Shown here: one piece after another, positions 8,624-17,655 of the stretch
Layout: every line of letters begins with the position of its first letter
How positions within the stretch are numbered: position 1 is the stretch's first letter
Origin: Dokdonia sinensis
Lineage (GTDB): Bacteria; Bacteroidota; Bacteroidia; Flavobacteriales; Flavobacteriaceae
Length of the DNA stretch: 64,000 nt
Direction: 5' to 3'
Assembly: GCF_003688895.1 (NCBI RefSeq)
Contig: NZ_REFV01000008.1
Span: 113,223 to 177,222 of the forward strand
Notes under the pieces: generated by a model
Told to the model about the DNA's origin: nothing
Seen by the model: only the letters and a program-made list of their open reading frames with translations
The model's database searches: none
Made by a program: the position numbers and the translations under genes

Positions 8624-9733
8624 TTGCTGATAACACTCTCAAATATTATTATTCTCATAGGCGTAATTCAAGGATTTGTTTTTGGAGGTATTTATCTATT
8701 TTCAAAGAAATTTAGGAATAGGAGTACTATGTTTCTAGCCCTACTTATTATTACCTTCTCTTATAATAATCTTCAGTTTTACATTTCTGGTGCGGGGATA
8801 CTTCCAGGCAACCTAATGTATGCGACCTTTTACATTCCTGTAGGGTCTTTGATACCCGTATTCATAATTCAGTATGTTCAGGAGTTTCTTAATTTTAAAG
8901 AAAATAAGAAAAGTAGGAGTAGCTTACTTTTGTACCTCCCATTCTCAATCTTTCTAATTCTTGCTATTGCATTAAAAATAGATTCTATAGGAAATGTCAA
9001 TGCCGTTAGTAAACCTGTATGGCAAAATATAGGCAAAGTGCAAAGCTTATTCTCAATGGTTTACACACTTGCTCTAATTGCTATTTCCTTTATAAAAGTA
9101 CGCAGAAGCATTCCTCATTTTAACAGAAAAAAGCAAAAGCAAGTTGCCGAATTAAGATGGTTACACACCATGCTATTTATACTATTTATACTCACCTTAT
9201 TATGGGGATTAGCCTTGTTCAAGTATATCACAAATGTTTCTTTTAAAGGATATTTTACAGCCTTATGGATAGGACTCTCCCTAGCCATTTACTGGCTTGG
9301 ACATATTGGGATTTATAAATATGGAATTCGTCAAGAACGAAAAAGTCTCAGCGACTTTTCTAAAAAACTAGATAGTAACTCAGATTCTCAAAAAGCAAGT
9401 AACGGTCACATCGCGAGCATACATGACATCGTGAAGACTAAAAAAAGATATCTAGATGCTACCTTTTCTTTAGAACTTCTCGCACAGGAGCTACAACTAA
9501 GCACAAGCCACCTCTCTCGAGTTTTTAATAATGAAATGCAGACAAGCTTTTCAGACTATATAAATGCTCTTAGAGTAGAAGAAGCAAAGCGCTATCTTAA
9601 AAATCCAGAGTTTAAGAATTACACCTTAGTTGCGATAGGCTTAGAGGCTGGTTTTAACAGCAAGACTACTTTTAATACAACCTTCAAAAAGATGACTGGA
9701 CAGACTCCTTCCCAGTTTAAAAAAGCAAACTAA
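8624..9733 (+). CDS. Membrane AraC-family transcriptional regulator
   Basis: 369 residues, with about seven hydrophobic segments in the first 235 residues followed by an AraC/XylS double helix-turn-helix domain (about 265-368). The latter shows LELLAQELQLSTSHLSRVFN and the signature ALEAGFNSKTTFNTTFKKMTGQTPSQF-like end. This membrane-plus-AraC layout is common in Flavobacteriia; the signal is unknown. The start must be non-ATG. The frame opens after a TAG at 8591, and the only plausible initiator ahead of the first hydrophobic helix is the TTG at 8624; nearby ATGs at 8604 and 8611 are in other frames. Its target may be the downstream lipoprotein and T9SS genes. Confidence 0.8.
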   Translation: MLITLSNIIILIGVIQGFVFGGIYLFSKKFRNRSTMFLALLIITFSYNNLQFYISGAGILPGNLMYATFYIPVGSLIPVFIIQYVQEFLNFKENKKSRSSLLLYLPFSIFLILAIALKIDSIGNVNAVSKPVWQNIGKVQSLFSMVYTLALIAISFIKVRRSIPHFNRKKQKQVAELRWLHTMLFILFILTLLWGLALFKYITNVSFKGYFTALWIGLSLAIYWLGHIGIYKYGIRQERKSLSDFSKKLDSNSDSQKASNGHIASIHDIVKTKKRYLDATFSLELLAQELQLSTSHLSRVFNNEMQTSFSDYINALRVEEAKRYLKNPEFKNYTLVAIGLEAGFNSKTTFNTTFKKMTGQTPSQFKKAN

Positions 9734-9824
9734 TTATGTTCCGTTTTTTGTGGTTTGCAAATATCCTGAACTCTTAAACAGCTAATTTACAATAGTTTCG
9801 ATAGCATATCTAAAATCTCTTGAT

Positions 9825-10898
9825 ATGAATCGTTCACAAGTATTAGCAGGAGCACTCTGCATTATTATTTCTACATCTTCCTGCGATCGCGCTCAGGCAG
9901 TAAAAGATACGGAGGAATCACCAAGCCTATTAGGCTTAGTCCAAAACACCGAGCAAAACAATAATAGCACGAGACGTCCTATTAAGTACTTCCCCGTGCG
10001 GGATGCTCAACGTAATATGCTTATGGGTGTCTTACCCATTCCATCTGACTGGAATTTAAGCACCGCAGATGACAACATAACATTCTTAGAAAGCCCTAAA
10101 GGGGTAAAAGTTCTATACATCGCTGGCAACGAATTTTTATACTCTCAAAATCCGTATATCAATCAAAGTTTCCAGCAAATGGGTTTTGATACAAAACCAC
10201 CGCAATCTTTTGAAGAGGTACTATCTCTTTTAAAAGAGCATGCAATAAAAAAAGGGGTAAACTATGTAAAACAATATCCACTTCCACAACTCGAAGCGGT
10301 AGACGCTAGCTTAGACAGACTTATATACAAGCCAGTACCAGAACAAAAAACAGCTCAAGTAGTAGCTACAGAATGGATAGATACAAAAGGCAACGCTTCT
10401 CTCTTAGTGTTGCATTATTATGTTGCACAAACTGAACAATCCCTCTATTGGGGTTATAGAATTGAATCTATGGAGGCGCCTCAAGACCATTTTAACACCG
10501 CAAAGAGAGATTACCTGAACACACTTATAAATACACAAATCAACCCACAATGGTTACAAACAATTAACGCCGAAAATCGTCAAAAATCACAACAGATGAT
10601 GGCTAGCCATAACCAGCGTATGGAAGCACTACGAGCTCAAGGCCGGCAGATTATTGCCGCTGGAAAACAACACGATGCAATGACCTCACGTAATCACCAA
10701 AAATTTATAGACGGATTAAGGGATGAGATTAATGTCACAAGTCCTGCCACAGGGCAAACATATAAGGTGAATTTAGGCAGTAATCATTACTGGATTAATG
10801 ACAGCAACCAGCTCATTACCAGCAATGATGCAACTTTTGACCCGAATCAAAACAACGATAGTCGTGGAGTTTGGGTGGAGGCACAAATAAATAATTGA
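9825..10898 (+). CDS. Uncharacterised lipoprotein
   Basis: 357 residues with a lipoprotein signal (Cys20, in STSSC). A low-complexity linker follows (about 25-50), then a globular region with no family that I recognise: a surface-adhesion-like beta segment early on, a Gln/Met-rich helical stretch (about 245-285, NRQKSQQMMASHNQRMEALRAQ-like), and a C-terminal piece with T-G-Q-T-Y-K-V and an H-Y-W-I motif. The latter resembles the short repeat units found in some secreted bacterial proteins. It lies 91 nt after the AraC-type gene, with a palindrome copy between it and the next gene. No function can be assigned. Confidence 0.65.
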   Translation: MNRSQVLAGALCIIISTSSCDRAQAVKDTEESPSLLGLVQNTEQNNNSTRRPIKYFPVRDAQRNMLMGVLPIPSDWNLSTADDNITFLESPKGVKVLYIAGNEFLYSQNPYINQSFQQMGFDTKPPQSFEEVLSLLKEHAIKKGVNYVKQYPLPQLEAVDASLDRLIYKPVPEQKTAQVVATEWIDTKGNASLLVLHYYVAQTEQSLYWGYRIESMEAPQDHFNTAKRDYLNTLINTQINPQWLQTINAENRQKSQQMMASHNQRMEALRAQGRQIIAAGKQHDAMTSRNHQKFIDGLRDEINVTSPATGQTYKVNLGSNHYWINDSNQLITSNDATFDPNQNNDSRGVWVEAQINN

Positions 10899-10917
10899 GA
10901 ATAGTGTAGCTGTTGTA

Positions 10918-10933
10918 CGCTTTCGCGAAAGCG
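10918..10933. repeat. Palindrome CGCTTTCGCGAAAGCG, copy 3 (intergenic)
   Basis: Perfect 16-bp copy in the 86-bp gap between the lipoprotein gene and the T9SS cargo gene. No T-tract follows, so it does not look like a terminator. Confidence 0.95.
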
Positions 10934-10984
10934 CACTATTAAACAATAAAAAACAATAATTATAACCATTCTAAAATCAACATT

Positions 10985-12925
10985 ATGAAATCGTTCAAAT
11001 TACTTTTTGCACCACTACTGGTATGTTTAATTTTTCAACTCTCAGCCTTTGCCCAAAAAACCTATACAAACGCTACAAATAATGACTCTTGGCACGACCC
11101 TCTTAACTGGTCTCCTCAAGGAATCCCTACAGCTGCAGATAATGTCATTATACCACAGGGCGAGATTATAAATATAGGTGACACGGGTGCCAGCGCAAAT
11201 GCTAATTTTCTAACCGTCGAGGAAGGAGCAATTGTTACTAAATTCGGAAGCTTAGCATTAGTGACGCAAACAGGTGGAAATTTTGCGCCCGGAAGTGAGT
11301 TAAATGTTTTAGAAGGCTGGATAACCACCATTAATGGACCAATAATTATAAATGGTGAATTGAACAGCATAGGTATGCTTTCAAAAGGAATAAGCGGAAA
11401 TAATTCAAATCAGTCCTCTGTTGAGATTACTGGGACAATGCAAATACAATCTCCTAGCGAACCATTTTTAATGAATCTAGTTACATTACACATTTTTCCT
11501 TCTGGGATATTAACTATTGAAGAAGGGTCAATAGCTAACGTTAGTTCTTCAAGGCTACTCAATCAAGGCATTATACAAAAAACTGCTGGCACAGAGACTT
11601 TTGAGATGGCAACACCCTTTGAAAACGATGGTGGAACTATAAATATAGATAGCGGCTCCGTGGAATTTACACGTCCTACAACATTTACAGATGGAGCATA
11701 CAATGTAAATAGCGATGGATTTCTAAGCTGGGATAGCAATAATACCTACTTCTTAAATGGAACTTTAACGGGGCAACTGGACGGCCCGTTTATCATAAAT
11801 TGTAATTCCGTAAGATTGTCTAATGGAGGTGAAAACTTTTTAGATTTTTCAGGCCCTGCGGTTATCGAGTGGATAGGCGGGTCGCTCGAAACGCAAGCCG
11901 CACCAGGCAGTATATTAATCAATAAAGTTTTGATGAATATTTCAGATACGGGTTTAAATGCACAAATAGCAGGTGGTGCGACCTTAAAAAATGAAGGCAC
12001 CATAAACTTTACAGGTAGTCCTAACCTTCCCTTTGATATTGCTAGCAATTCTTTTTTAGAAAATACAGAACAAGGCCTTATTACAGTAGTTGATGATGTG
12101 GTTATAAGAGGCGCCGGATTTGTAAATAATGGAATTGTAGAAAAAATTTCGGGTTCCGGAGTTGCTCGCATCTTGAATTTAATAAATAATGAGTCTGGCA
12201 TAGTACGCATCACGCAAGGCACTCTTGAATGTACAAATGGCTATGAAGGCAAAGGACGCTTAACTGGCGCTGGGGCGCTAGAGGCAAACCCCTTTGACGA
12301 TATTGAAAGTAGGATTGCACCTGGAAACGACGGTCCAGGTACATTAACGTATAACAACGCAGGGTCTTTTGATTCTACCACAGATTGTATATATGAAATA
12401 GAGATAAATGGCTCTACCCCTAGTACCCAATACGATGTATTTGCCATTGAAACCACAAACCCTGTAGCAGAAATTAATGGCACATTTGATATTCAATTAA
12501 GTTATGCTCCCCAGGTAGGTGATGAGTTTGTAGTGATTACAGCTGGTACAATTACGGAGTGTAATCTACCATCACAGGTCTCTGGATTTTTTGGTGGCAT
12601 GGAATACATTTATGATGTTATATGCAATACCGACAACGTGACCTTGCGCGTGATTGATGCTGTACTCAATATTACAGAAAATTCAATCCGAACTGTAAAA
12701 GTATATCCTAACCCTACTGAAAATCAATTTACAATTCAACTGGATACTACTAAGTCAAAAATAACAGCGACCATTACAAATATCCTCGGGCAGGTGATTA
12801 GTTCCGAACGATTTCTAAATACCGATACCTTACAACTTAGGCTAGAAGGTAGCTCGGGGATTTATTTTACCACCATAACAGATGACTTGGGTTTTTTAAA
12901 AACCATTAAAATGGTAAAAAGATAA
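10985..12925 (+). CDS. Secreted protein with T9SS C-terminal sorting domain
   Basis: 646 residues. The signal peptide ends near residue 23 (SAFAQ|KTYTN). The body (about 25-560) is rich in Asn, Gly and Thr with short beta-strand repeats, the look of a parallel beta-helix/autotransporter-like stalk. The opening W-x-D-P-x-N-W-S-P-x-G-x-P motif is typical of G8-like or hemagglutinin-like secreted proteins. The last about 75 residues are a type A T9SS sorting domain (V-Y-P-N-P-T at about 575, then N-I-L-G-Q-V and a final K-M-V-K-R). Adhesion or polysaccharide binding is plausible; no catalytic motif is visible. Confidence 0.8.
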   Translation: MKSFKLLFAPLLVCLIFQLSAFAQKTYTNATNNDSWHDPLNWSPQGIPTAADNVIIPQGEIINIGDTGASANANFLTVEEGAIVTKFGSLALVTQTGGNFAPGSELNVLEGWITTINGPIIINGELNSIGMLSKGISGNNSNQSSVEITGTMQIQSPSEPFLMNLVTLHIFPSGILTIEEGSIANVSSSRLLNQGIIQKTAGTETFEMATPFENDGGTINIDSGSVEFTRPTTFTDGAYNVNSDGFLSWDSNNTYFLNGTLTGQLDGPFIINCNSVRLSNGGENFLDFSGPAVIEWIGGSLETQAAPGSILINKVLMNISDTGLNAQIAGGATLKNEGTINFTGSPNLPFDIASNSFLENTEQGLITVVDDVVIRGAGFVNNGIVEKISGSGVARILNLINNESGIVRITQGTLECTNGYEGKGRLTGAGALEANPFDDIESRIAPGNDGPGTLTYNNAGSFDSTTDCIYEIEINGSTPSTQYDVFAIETTNPVAEINGTFDIQLSYAPQVGDEFVVITAGTITECNLPSQVSGFFGGMEYIYDVICNTDNVTLRVIDAVLNITENSIRTVKVYPNPTENQFTIQLDTTKSKITATITNILGQVISSERFLNTDTLQLRLEGSSGIYFTTITDDLGFLKTIKMVKR

Positions 12926-12943
12926 AATCAAAAACTACCATGT

Positions 12944-12976
12944 AAACCGCTGTATAATCTACAAATACAGCGGTTT
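12944..12976 (+). terminator. Rho-independent terminator after the T9SS cargo gene
   Basis: 11-bp stem AAACCGCTGTA / TACAGCGGTTT, loop of 11 nt, followed by T. It separates the T9SS cargo gene from the GH32 operon. Confidence 0.75.
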
Positions 12977-13053
12977 TACTTATATAATAAACAGTGTTCA
13001 ACAGGGTGATTTAACTTTGCCTATATATTGCTATATTTAGGCAAATAAAATAT

Positions 13054-14604
13054 ATGCGCTCAGTTTACATATACACCATAGTCCTTTTTTTTCTATGCTC
13101 AGCTTGTAAAGAAGAAAAGACCTCTGTTTCAGACGAACAAGCAAAAGTTGAATTTTCTCAAGACCGCTTTCGCGAAAGCTACCGCCCGCAATACCACTTT
13201 ACACCACCAGAAAAATGGATGAACGACCCGAATGGGCTCCTCTTCCATAACGGAACCTACCATCTTTTTTATCAATACTACCCAGAAGACATCGTCTGGG
13301 GACCGATGCACTGGGGACACGCCACCTCTAAGGATTTGATACAATGGGAGCACAAACCCATTGCATTATATCCAGATGAACTTGGATTAATATTTTCGGG
13401 TAGTGCTGTAATGGATATTGACAACACTTCGGGACTGGGCACTAAAGAAAACCCGCCTATGGTTGCCATTTTCACCTATCATTTAATGGCTGGAGAACAA
13501 GCAGGCCGTAAAGATTTTCAAACACAGGGAATTGCCTACAGCTTAGATGAGGGAGATACGTGGACAAAATATGATGGCAATCCTGTCATAGGGAATGATG
13601 GTATCAAAGACTTTAGAGACCCAAAGGTGATGTGGCACGAAGCTTCAGGCAAATGGATAATGTCTCTCGTTGCGGGAGACCACGCCAAGTTTTACAGCAG
13701 TTCCGACTTAAAGGACTGGAAGCTGGAGAGTGAATTTGGCAGAGAAAACGGCGCTCACGGCGGCGTTTGGGAATGTCCAGATTTATTTCCGCTACAGGTA
13801 GAAGGTAGCGACGAGCAACAATGGGTTTTGCTTATAAGTATCAATCCTGGAGCGCCCAATGGTGGTTCGGGAACACAATATTTTGTGGGTGATTTTGACG
13901 GAAAAAAGTTTACCACCACTCAAAAAGAAACTAAATGGCTGGACTACGGCACTGATAATTATGCGGGAGTAACTTGGAACGGTCTTCCCGACGACGAACG
14001 TACCTTTATAGGCTGGATGAGTAACTGGACCTACGCCAGAGATACACCCACAGAAGTATGGCGTAGCGCGATGACCTTGCCACGAAAATTGACATTGCAC
14101 CAAAATGATAAAGGCTACTACCTAAAAAACTTCCCTGTTAACCAAATTGAGAATTACACCCAAGAACCTTCACTTCAAACCAATGGTAAGGCAAATGTTC
14201 TAACGGGAGAAGACTTCAACCAAAACCGCATAAACTTTGAAATAGATGAAAAACTGCAGGACTTTAAGGTAACCTTCAGCAATGAAGCCGGCGAAAAATT
14301 GCAATTAGGTTATAACGCCGAAAAAGCAAACTTCTTTGTAGACCGTACTGCATCTGGAAAAGTAGATTTTCAAGCCGATTTTGGTAAAGAGGTACACTTT
14401 GCACCTTCTATCGCAACTTCTGAAACCGAAAATACCTTTAGCATTTTTATAGATGCTTCCTCCGTTGAGTTTTTTGTAAACGGTGGAGCGGTCGTGATGA
14501 CGGAGCAAATTTTCCCTACACAACCCTATACTTCCATAAGCTTTGAGGGTGATGTTACTTACAAAGACATTACAAGTTCAAAAATAGAGCGCATCTGGGA
14601 TTGA
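13054..14604 (+). CDS. Glycoside hydrolase family 32 lipoprotein (levanase/invertase type)
   Basis: 516 residues with a lipoprotein signal (Cys18). All three GH32 catalytic motifs are intact: WMNDPNG with nucleophile D58, RDP with transition-state stabiliser D189 (FRDPKV), and EC with acid/base E240 (WECPDLF). The C-terminal beta-sandwich occupies roughly residues 360-516. It hydrolyses beta-fructosides (levan, inulin or sucrose) outside the cytoplasm; which one is not evident from sequence alone. The operon with a sugar porter and fructokinase supports fructose release and uptake. A palindrome copy falls between the lipoprotein tether and the catalytic domain and is read as RFRES, in a spot where a linker peptide should be tolerated. 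Confidence 0.92.
   Translation: MRSVYIYTIVLFFLCSACKEEKTSVSDEQAKVEFSQDRFRESYRPQYHFTPPEKWMNDPNGLLFHNGTYHLFYQYYPEDIVWGPMHWGHATSKDLIQWEHKPIALYPDELGLIFSGSAVMDIDNTSGLGTKENPPMVAIFTYHLMAGEQAGRKDFQTQGIAYSLDEGDTWTKYDGNPVIGNDGIKDFRDPKVMWHEASGKWIMSLVAGDHAKFYSSSDLKDWKLESEFGRENGAHGGVWECPDLFPLQVEGSDEQQWVLLISINPGAPNGGSGTQYFVGDFDGKKFTTTQKETKWLDYGTDNYAGVTWNGLPDDERTFIGWMSNWTYARDTPTEVWRSAMTLPRKLTLHQNDKGYYLKNFPVNQIENYTQEPSLQTNGKANVLTGEDFNQNRINFEIDEKLQDFKVTFSNEAGEKLQLGYNAEKANFFVDRTASGKVDFQADFGKEVHFAPSIATSETENTFSIFIDASSVEFFVNGGAVVMTEQIFPTQPYTSISFEGDVTYKDITSSKIERIWD
13165..13179. repeat. Palindrome copy 4 (in GH32 gene)
   Basis: CGCTTTCGCGAAAGC followed by T; read as RFRES at residues 38-42, in the linker before the catalytic domain. 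Confidence 0.92.
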
Positions 14605-14615
14605 AAAATACACCA

Positions 14616-15197
14616 ATGAGACAATCACTTTTTTTAATCACCGCTTTATGTATTATGTTGGGGTGCCAGCAAAGAACATTAAGTCCAGAAGATGCCGTAA
14701 CTCAATATTATAATGGCTTTGCCTCCGGCGATTACAACGAGGTGAAATCTGTGATAGACGATAGCATTACTCTTGTTGCGGGAGATTATGTGATGCCTTT
14801 TTCAAAAGAAAGCTACTACGAGCAGTTTAAATGGGATTCCATTTTTCAGCCAAAATATGAATTGGTGTCCATAGAAAAACAAAATGACGACATTATAGCA
14901 ACCACAACGTTAAGCACTATAAAACACAAGTTTCTAAAAAATGACCCAATGTCTTGCTCCTATAAAATCTCATTTAAGGAAGGAGCAATATCCAGAATTC
15001 AAGAATTAAACTGCCCTGATGCAGATTGGAAAACTTGGGCGCAACGCAGGGACTCCCTATTATCTTGGATAAATCAAAACCATCCCGAGCTGGATGGCTT
15101 TATAAATGATTTGACAATGAGAGGTGCTCAAAACTACTTAAAAGCCATAGATTTATACACCACCAGAAAAAACACTTTACAAAATAAACCACTCTGA
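14616..15197 (+). CDS. Small lipoprotein, NTF2/SnoaL-like
   Basis: 193 residues from the ATG at 14616 (MRQSLFLITALCIMLGCQQ), which gives a standard lipoprotein signal. A TTG at 14601, overlapping the GH32 stop, would add five residues. The body has the pattern of a SnoaL/NTF2-like fold: an early A-V-x-x-Y-Y-N-G-F-x-x-G-D helix, then mixed beta strands. No catalytic residues stand out. Its place between the GH32 enzyme and the sugar porter suggests an accessory role in fructoside binding or folding, which is inference only. Confidence 0.65.
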   Translation: MRQSLFLITALCIMLGCQQRTLSPEDAVTQYYNGFASGDYNEVKSVIDDSITLVAGDYVMPFSKESYYEQFKWDSIFQPKYELVSIEKQNDDIIATTTLSTIKHKFLKNDPMSCSYKISFKEGAISRIQELNCPDADWKTWAQRRDSLLSWINQNHPELDGFINDLTMRGAQNYLKAIDLYTTRKNTLQNKPL

Positions 15198-15220
15198 ATT
15201 ATTCCTAAATAGCCATACCA

Positions 15221-16567
15221 ATGAAAGAAATTACAAAATGGAGTATTACTGTAGCCTTAGCGGGATTTTTATTTGGATTTGACACCGTTGTCATAAGTGG
15301 TGCAAACCAACCCATAAAAGATTTATGGAATATGTCTCCGCTCTTTCACGGGACATTTATTATGAGTATGGCACTGTGGGGTACGGTTGTAGGGTCACTC
15401 CTCGGCGGTTTTCCTACAGATAAAATAGGACGTAAGAAAACTTTATTTTGGATTGGAGTTCTCTTTTTTATCTCGGCCATAGGGAGTGCGCTTGCGCCAG
15501 ACCCTTATTCCTTCTCGTTTTTTAGGTTTATAGGTGGTGTAGGTGTAGGTGTTTCATCGGTGGCCGCTCCTATTTACATTTCGGAGATTACGACCGGGGA
15601 AAATCGTGGTAAACTAGGCGGATTGTATCAGTTTTGTCTTGTTTTCGGTATTTTGATTGCCTTTGTATCTAACTGGGCGCTGGATGGCGTGGGCGGTGAT
15701 AGTGACTGGCGCTGGATGCTCGGTGTCGAAGCGATTCCTGCTTTTCTATATACAGTAATGGTGCTAAAAGTTCCGAACAGTCCGCGATGGCTTGCGCTAA
15801 AGAAGAAGGATGATGCAGGTGCTCTCGAAGTCTTAAATAAAATGTATGAGCCCGCTTTCGCGAAAGCGCAACTAGCCGAAATAAAAGCAGACCTTAATCA
15901 GCCGAAATCTAGTGACAACCTGTTCCAAAAGAAGTACAGTCGTGTGTTATGGTTAGGATTTTTAATTGCATTTTTTAATCAACTTTCAGGAATCAATTTT
16001 GTCCTATACTACGCGCCCGAAATTTTAGAAAAAGCGGGACTGGGAGGTGCAGAGTCTTTATTCAACTCAATTGCAATCGGGATTGTAAATCTTGTGTTTA
16101 CACTGATTGGAGTGCGATTGTTAGACAAACTAGGAAGAAGACAACTCATTATTATAGGATCCATAGGATATATATTTAGTCTTGTAATGGTCGGGATTTG
16201 TTTCCAGTATGACCTAGGCCCAGCAATGTTACTCACCTTTATTTGCCTTTTTGTAGCCTCGCACGCTATAGGCCAGGGTGCGGTGATTTGGGTATTTATC
16301 TCTGAGATATTCCCGAATAGGGTACGCTCGTACGGACAGTCTTGGGGTACGAGTACGCATTGGGTTTTTGCGGCCGTAATAACACTTATCACTCCGTTCT
16401 TTATAGATAAAAATGAAGGTATCCTTACAGACACGGTCTGGTATATTTATTATTTCTTTGCAGGAATGATGGTGCTTCAGTTATTGTGGGCCATCTTTAA
16501 AATGCCAGAGACCAAGGGCGTTTCATTAGAGCAACTAGAAAAAGAATTAATACCTGAAGATGAGTAA
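15221..16567 (+). CDS. MFS sugar porter
   Basis: 448 residues, twelve predicted membrane segments. Sugar-porter signatures are present: G-F-L-F-G-F-D-T near residue 20, D-K-I-G-R-K-K in the first cytoplasmic loop, P-x-Y-I-S-E-I after helix 4, P-N-S-P-R-W-L before the central loop, Q-L-S-G-I-N in helix 7 and P-E-T-K-G near the C-terminus. It imports a hexose or sucrose by proton symport; in this operon fructose is the likeliest cargo. Its last 8 nt overlap the fructokinase gene, which implies translational coupling. The central cytoplasmic loop contains a palindrome copy read as PAFAKAQLAE. Confidence 0.88.
   Translation: MKEITKWSITVALAGFLFGFDTVVISGANQPIKDLWNMSPLFHGTFIMSMALWGTVVGSLLGGFPTDKIGRKKTLFWIGVLFFISAIGSALAPDPYSFSFFRFIGGVGVGVSSVAAPIYISEITTGENRGKLGGLYQFCLVFGILIAFVSNWALDGVGGDSDWRWMLGVEAIPAFLYTVMVLKVPNSPRWLALKKKDDAGALEVLNKMYEPAFAKAQLAEIKADLNQPKSSDNLFQKKYSRVLWLGFLIAFFNQLSGINFVLYYAPEILEKAGLGGAESLFNSIAIGIVNLVFTLIGVRLLDKLGRRQLIIIGSIGYIFSLVMVGICFQYDLGPAMLLTFICLFVASHAIGQGAVIWVFISEIFPNRVRSYGQSWGTSTHWVFAAVITLITPFFIDKNEGILTDTVWYIYYFFAGMMVLQLLWAIFKMPETKGVSLEQLEKELIPEDE
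15853..15868. repeat. Palindrome CGCTTTCGCGAAAGCG, copy 5 (in sugar porter gene)
   Basis: Perfect 16-bp copy, read as AFAKA in the cytoplasmic loop between the two six-helix bundles of the porter. Confidence 0.95.
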
Positions 16568-17468
16568 GACATTGAAAATAGCCTCATTTGGCGAAGTGTT
16601 GTGGGATGTATTTCCAGATAAAAAAAGACTGGGTGGAGCACCACTTAATGTGGCGTTACGCCTACATTCTTTTGGCGCAGACGTGTCTATGATAAGTGCT
16701 GTGGGAAAGGATGCTCTTGGCAAAGAAACTTTAGAGCTTCTAGAAAAAGAAAAACTGAACATTTCAAATATTCAGACGAACGATTTCCCTACTGGATCCG
16801 TACAAGTTACTTTGGACAAAGGTGGCTCCCCATCTTACGAAATACAGAGTGAAGTTGCTTGGGATAACATCCTTGCTACTAAAGAAGCTAAAACTGCGGT
16901 GCAGGATTGTGATGCTCTGGTTATAGGTAGTCTCGCTTTTCGCGAACCTGCCTCGCCGGCAGGCAGGAGCGTAAACCAAAACACGTTTCAAGAAATTATC
17001 GAACTTTCAGATTATACCATTTTTGACCTTAACCTACGACCTCCTTATTATGACCTCGATGTCGTGGGTGAACTAATGGAAGTGGCAGATTTTATAAAAA
17101 TGAATGATGAGGAACTGGAACTTCTAGTAGTAACCCTAGGCATCGAAGAAAAAACTCTGGAAGATGAGCTCAAGGCGATTGCAAAGCTCACTAATACAAC
17201 TTCTGCTTGTGTAACGTTAGGCTCAGAAGGGGCGATGCTTTTGCACAAAGGGAAAGTATATATTCAAGAAGGGTTTAGAATCAAAGTTGCAGACTCTGTA
17301 GGGGCTGGTGATTCCTTTCTTGCTGGACTCGTTTTTGGTCTTTTATCTGGGGAAGATCCTCAGGACTCGCTCACGCTGGCGTGCGCTATTGGTGCTTTGG
17401 TCGCTAGTAAATCTGGGGCAAATCCTGCGATTTCTCAAGAGGAAATAGACAAGTTGATTGGGTGGTAA
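16560..17468 (+). CDS. Fructokinase, PfkB family
   Basis: 302 residues. It has the N-terminal GEVLWDVFPDKKRLGGAPLNVA motif of PfkB fructokinases and the C-terminal signature DSVGAGDSFLAGLV with the catalytic Asp. It phosphorylates fructose, completing the pathway begun by the GH32 enzyme and the porter. Near residues 125-141 the gene contains a short GC-rich stretch (SLAFREPASPAGRSVNQN) where two repeat types lie back to back; homologues known to me usually have a shorter loop, so this looks like a repeat-derived insertion. The palindrome and terminator downstream mark the end of the operon. Confidence 0.88.
   Translation: MSKTLKIASFGEVLWDVFPDKKRLGGAPLNVALRLHSFGADVSMISAVGKDALGKETLELLEKEKLNISNIQTNDFPTGSVQVTLDKGGSPSYEIQSEVAWDNILATKEAKTAVQDCDALVIGSLAFREPASPAGRSVNQNTFQEIIELSDYTIFDLNLRPPYYDLDVVGELMEVADFIKMNDEELELLVVTLGIEEKTLEDELKAIAKLTNTTSACVTLGSEGAMLLHKGKVYIQEGFRIKVADSVGAGDSFLAGLVFGLLSGEDPQDSLTLACAIGALVASKSGANPAISQEEIDKLIGW
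16934..16946. repeat. Decayed palindrome in fructokinase gene
   Basis: CGCTTTTCGCGAA, a version with one extra T, touching the GC-rich repeat that follows directly. Confidence 0.55.
16947..16967. repeat. GC-rich imperfect inverted repeat in fructokinase gene
   Basis: Outer arms CCTGCCT and AGGCAGG pair perfectly around a 7-nt GC-only centre. It resembles dispersed CCTGCC/GGCAGG palindromes seen in other flavobacteria. It keeps the frame open and encodes the PASPAGR peptide. Confidence 0.7.
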
Positions 17469-17477
17469 GTAAAATTA

Positions 17478-17493
17478 CGCTTTCGCGAAAGCG
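17478..17493. repeat. Palindrome CGCTTTCGCGAAAGCG, copy 6 (intergenic)
   Basis: Perfect copy 9 bp after the fructokinase stop codon and about 50 bp before the true terminator, so it is not itself the terminator. Confidence 0.95.
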
Positions 17494-17541
17494 CAACCAT
17501 CAAAAACACCAAAGGCATGAGCTCAAACTTTTAAATGAAAA

Positions 17542-17571
17542 AAGGGCACCAGCTTTATTGCTGGTGCCCTT
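17542..17571 (+). terminator. Terminator of the GH32-fructokinase operon
   Basis: Perfect 12-bp stem AAGGGCACCAGC / GCTGGTGCCCTT with a 6-nt loop, preceded by an A-run. The 3' side has only a weak T-tract. Confidence 0.75.
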
Positions 17572-17655
17572 AAAGTATTTAAATGAGATACTACAACTTA
17601 TAATAGTTTATGTCGCAGCGTTAATCCTCAATGAGTGATTGGCGACCCACTAAGT

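Noticed and set aside
8464..8658. 64-residue ORF on the minus strand between lacI and the AraC-type gene
   Set aside because: Low-complexity F/K-rich composition from an A/T run; overlaps the start of the AraC-type gene.
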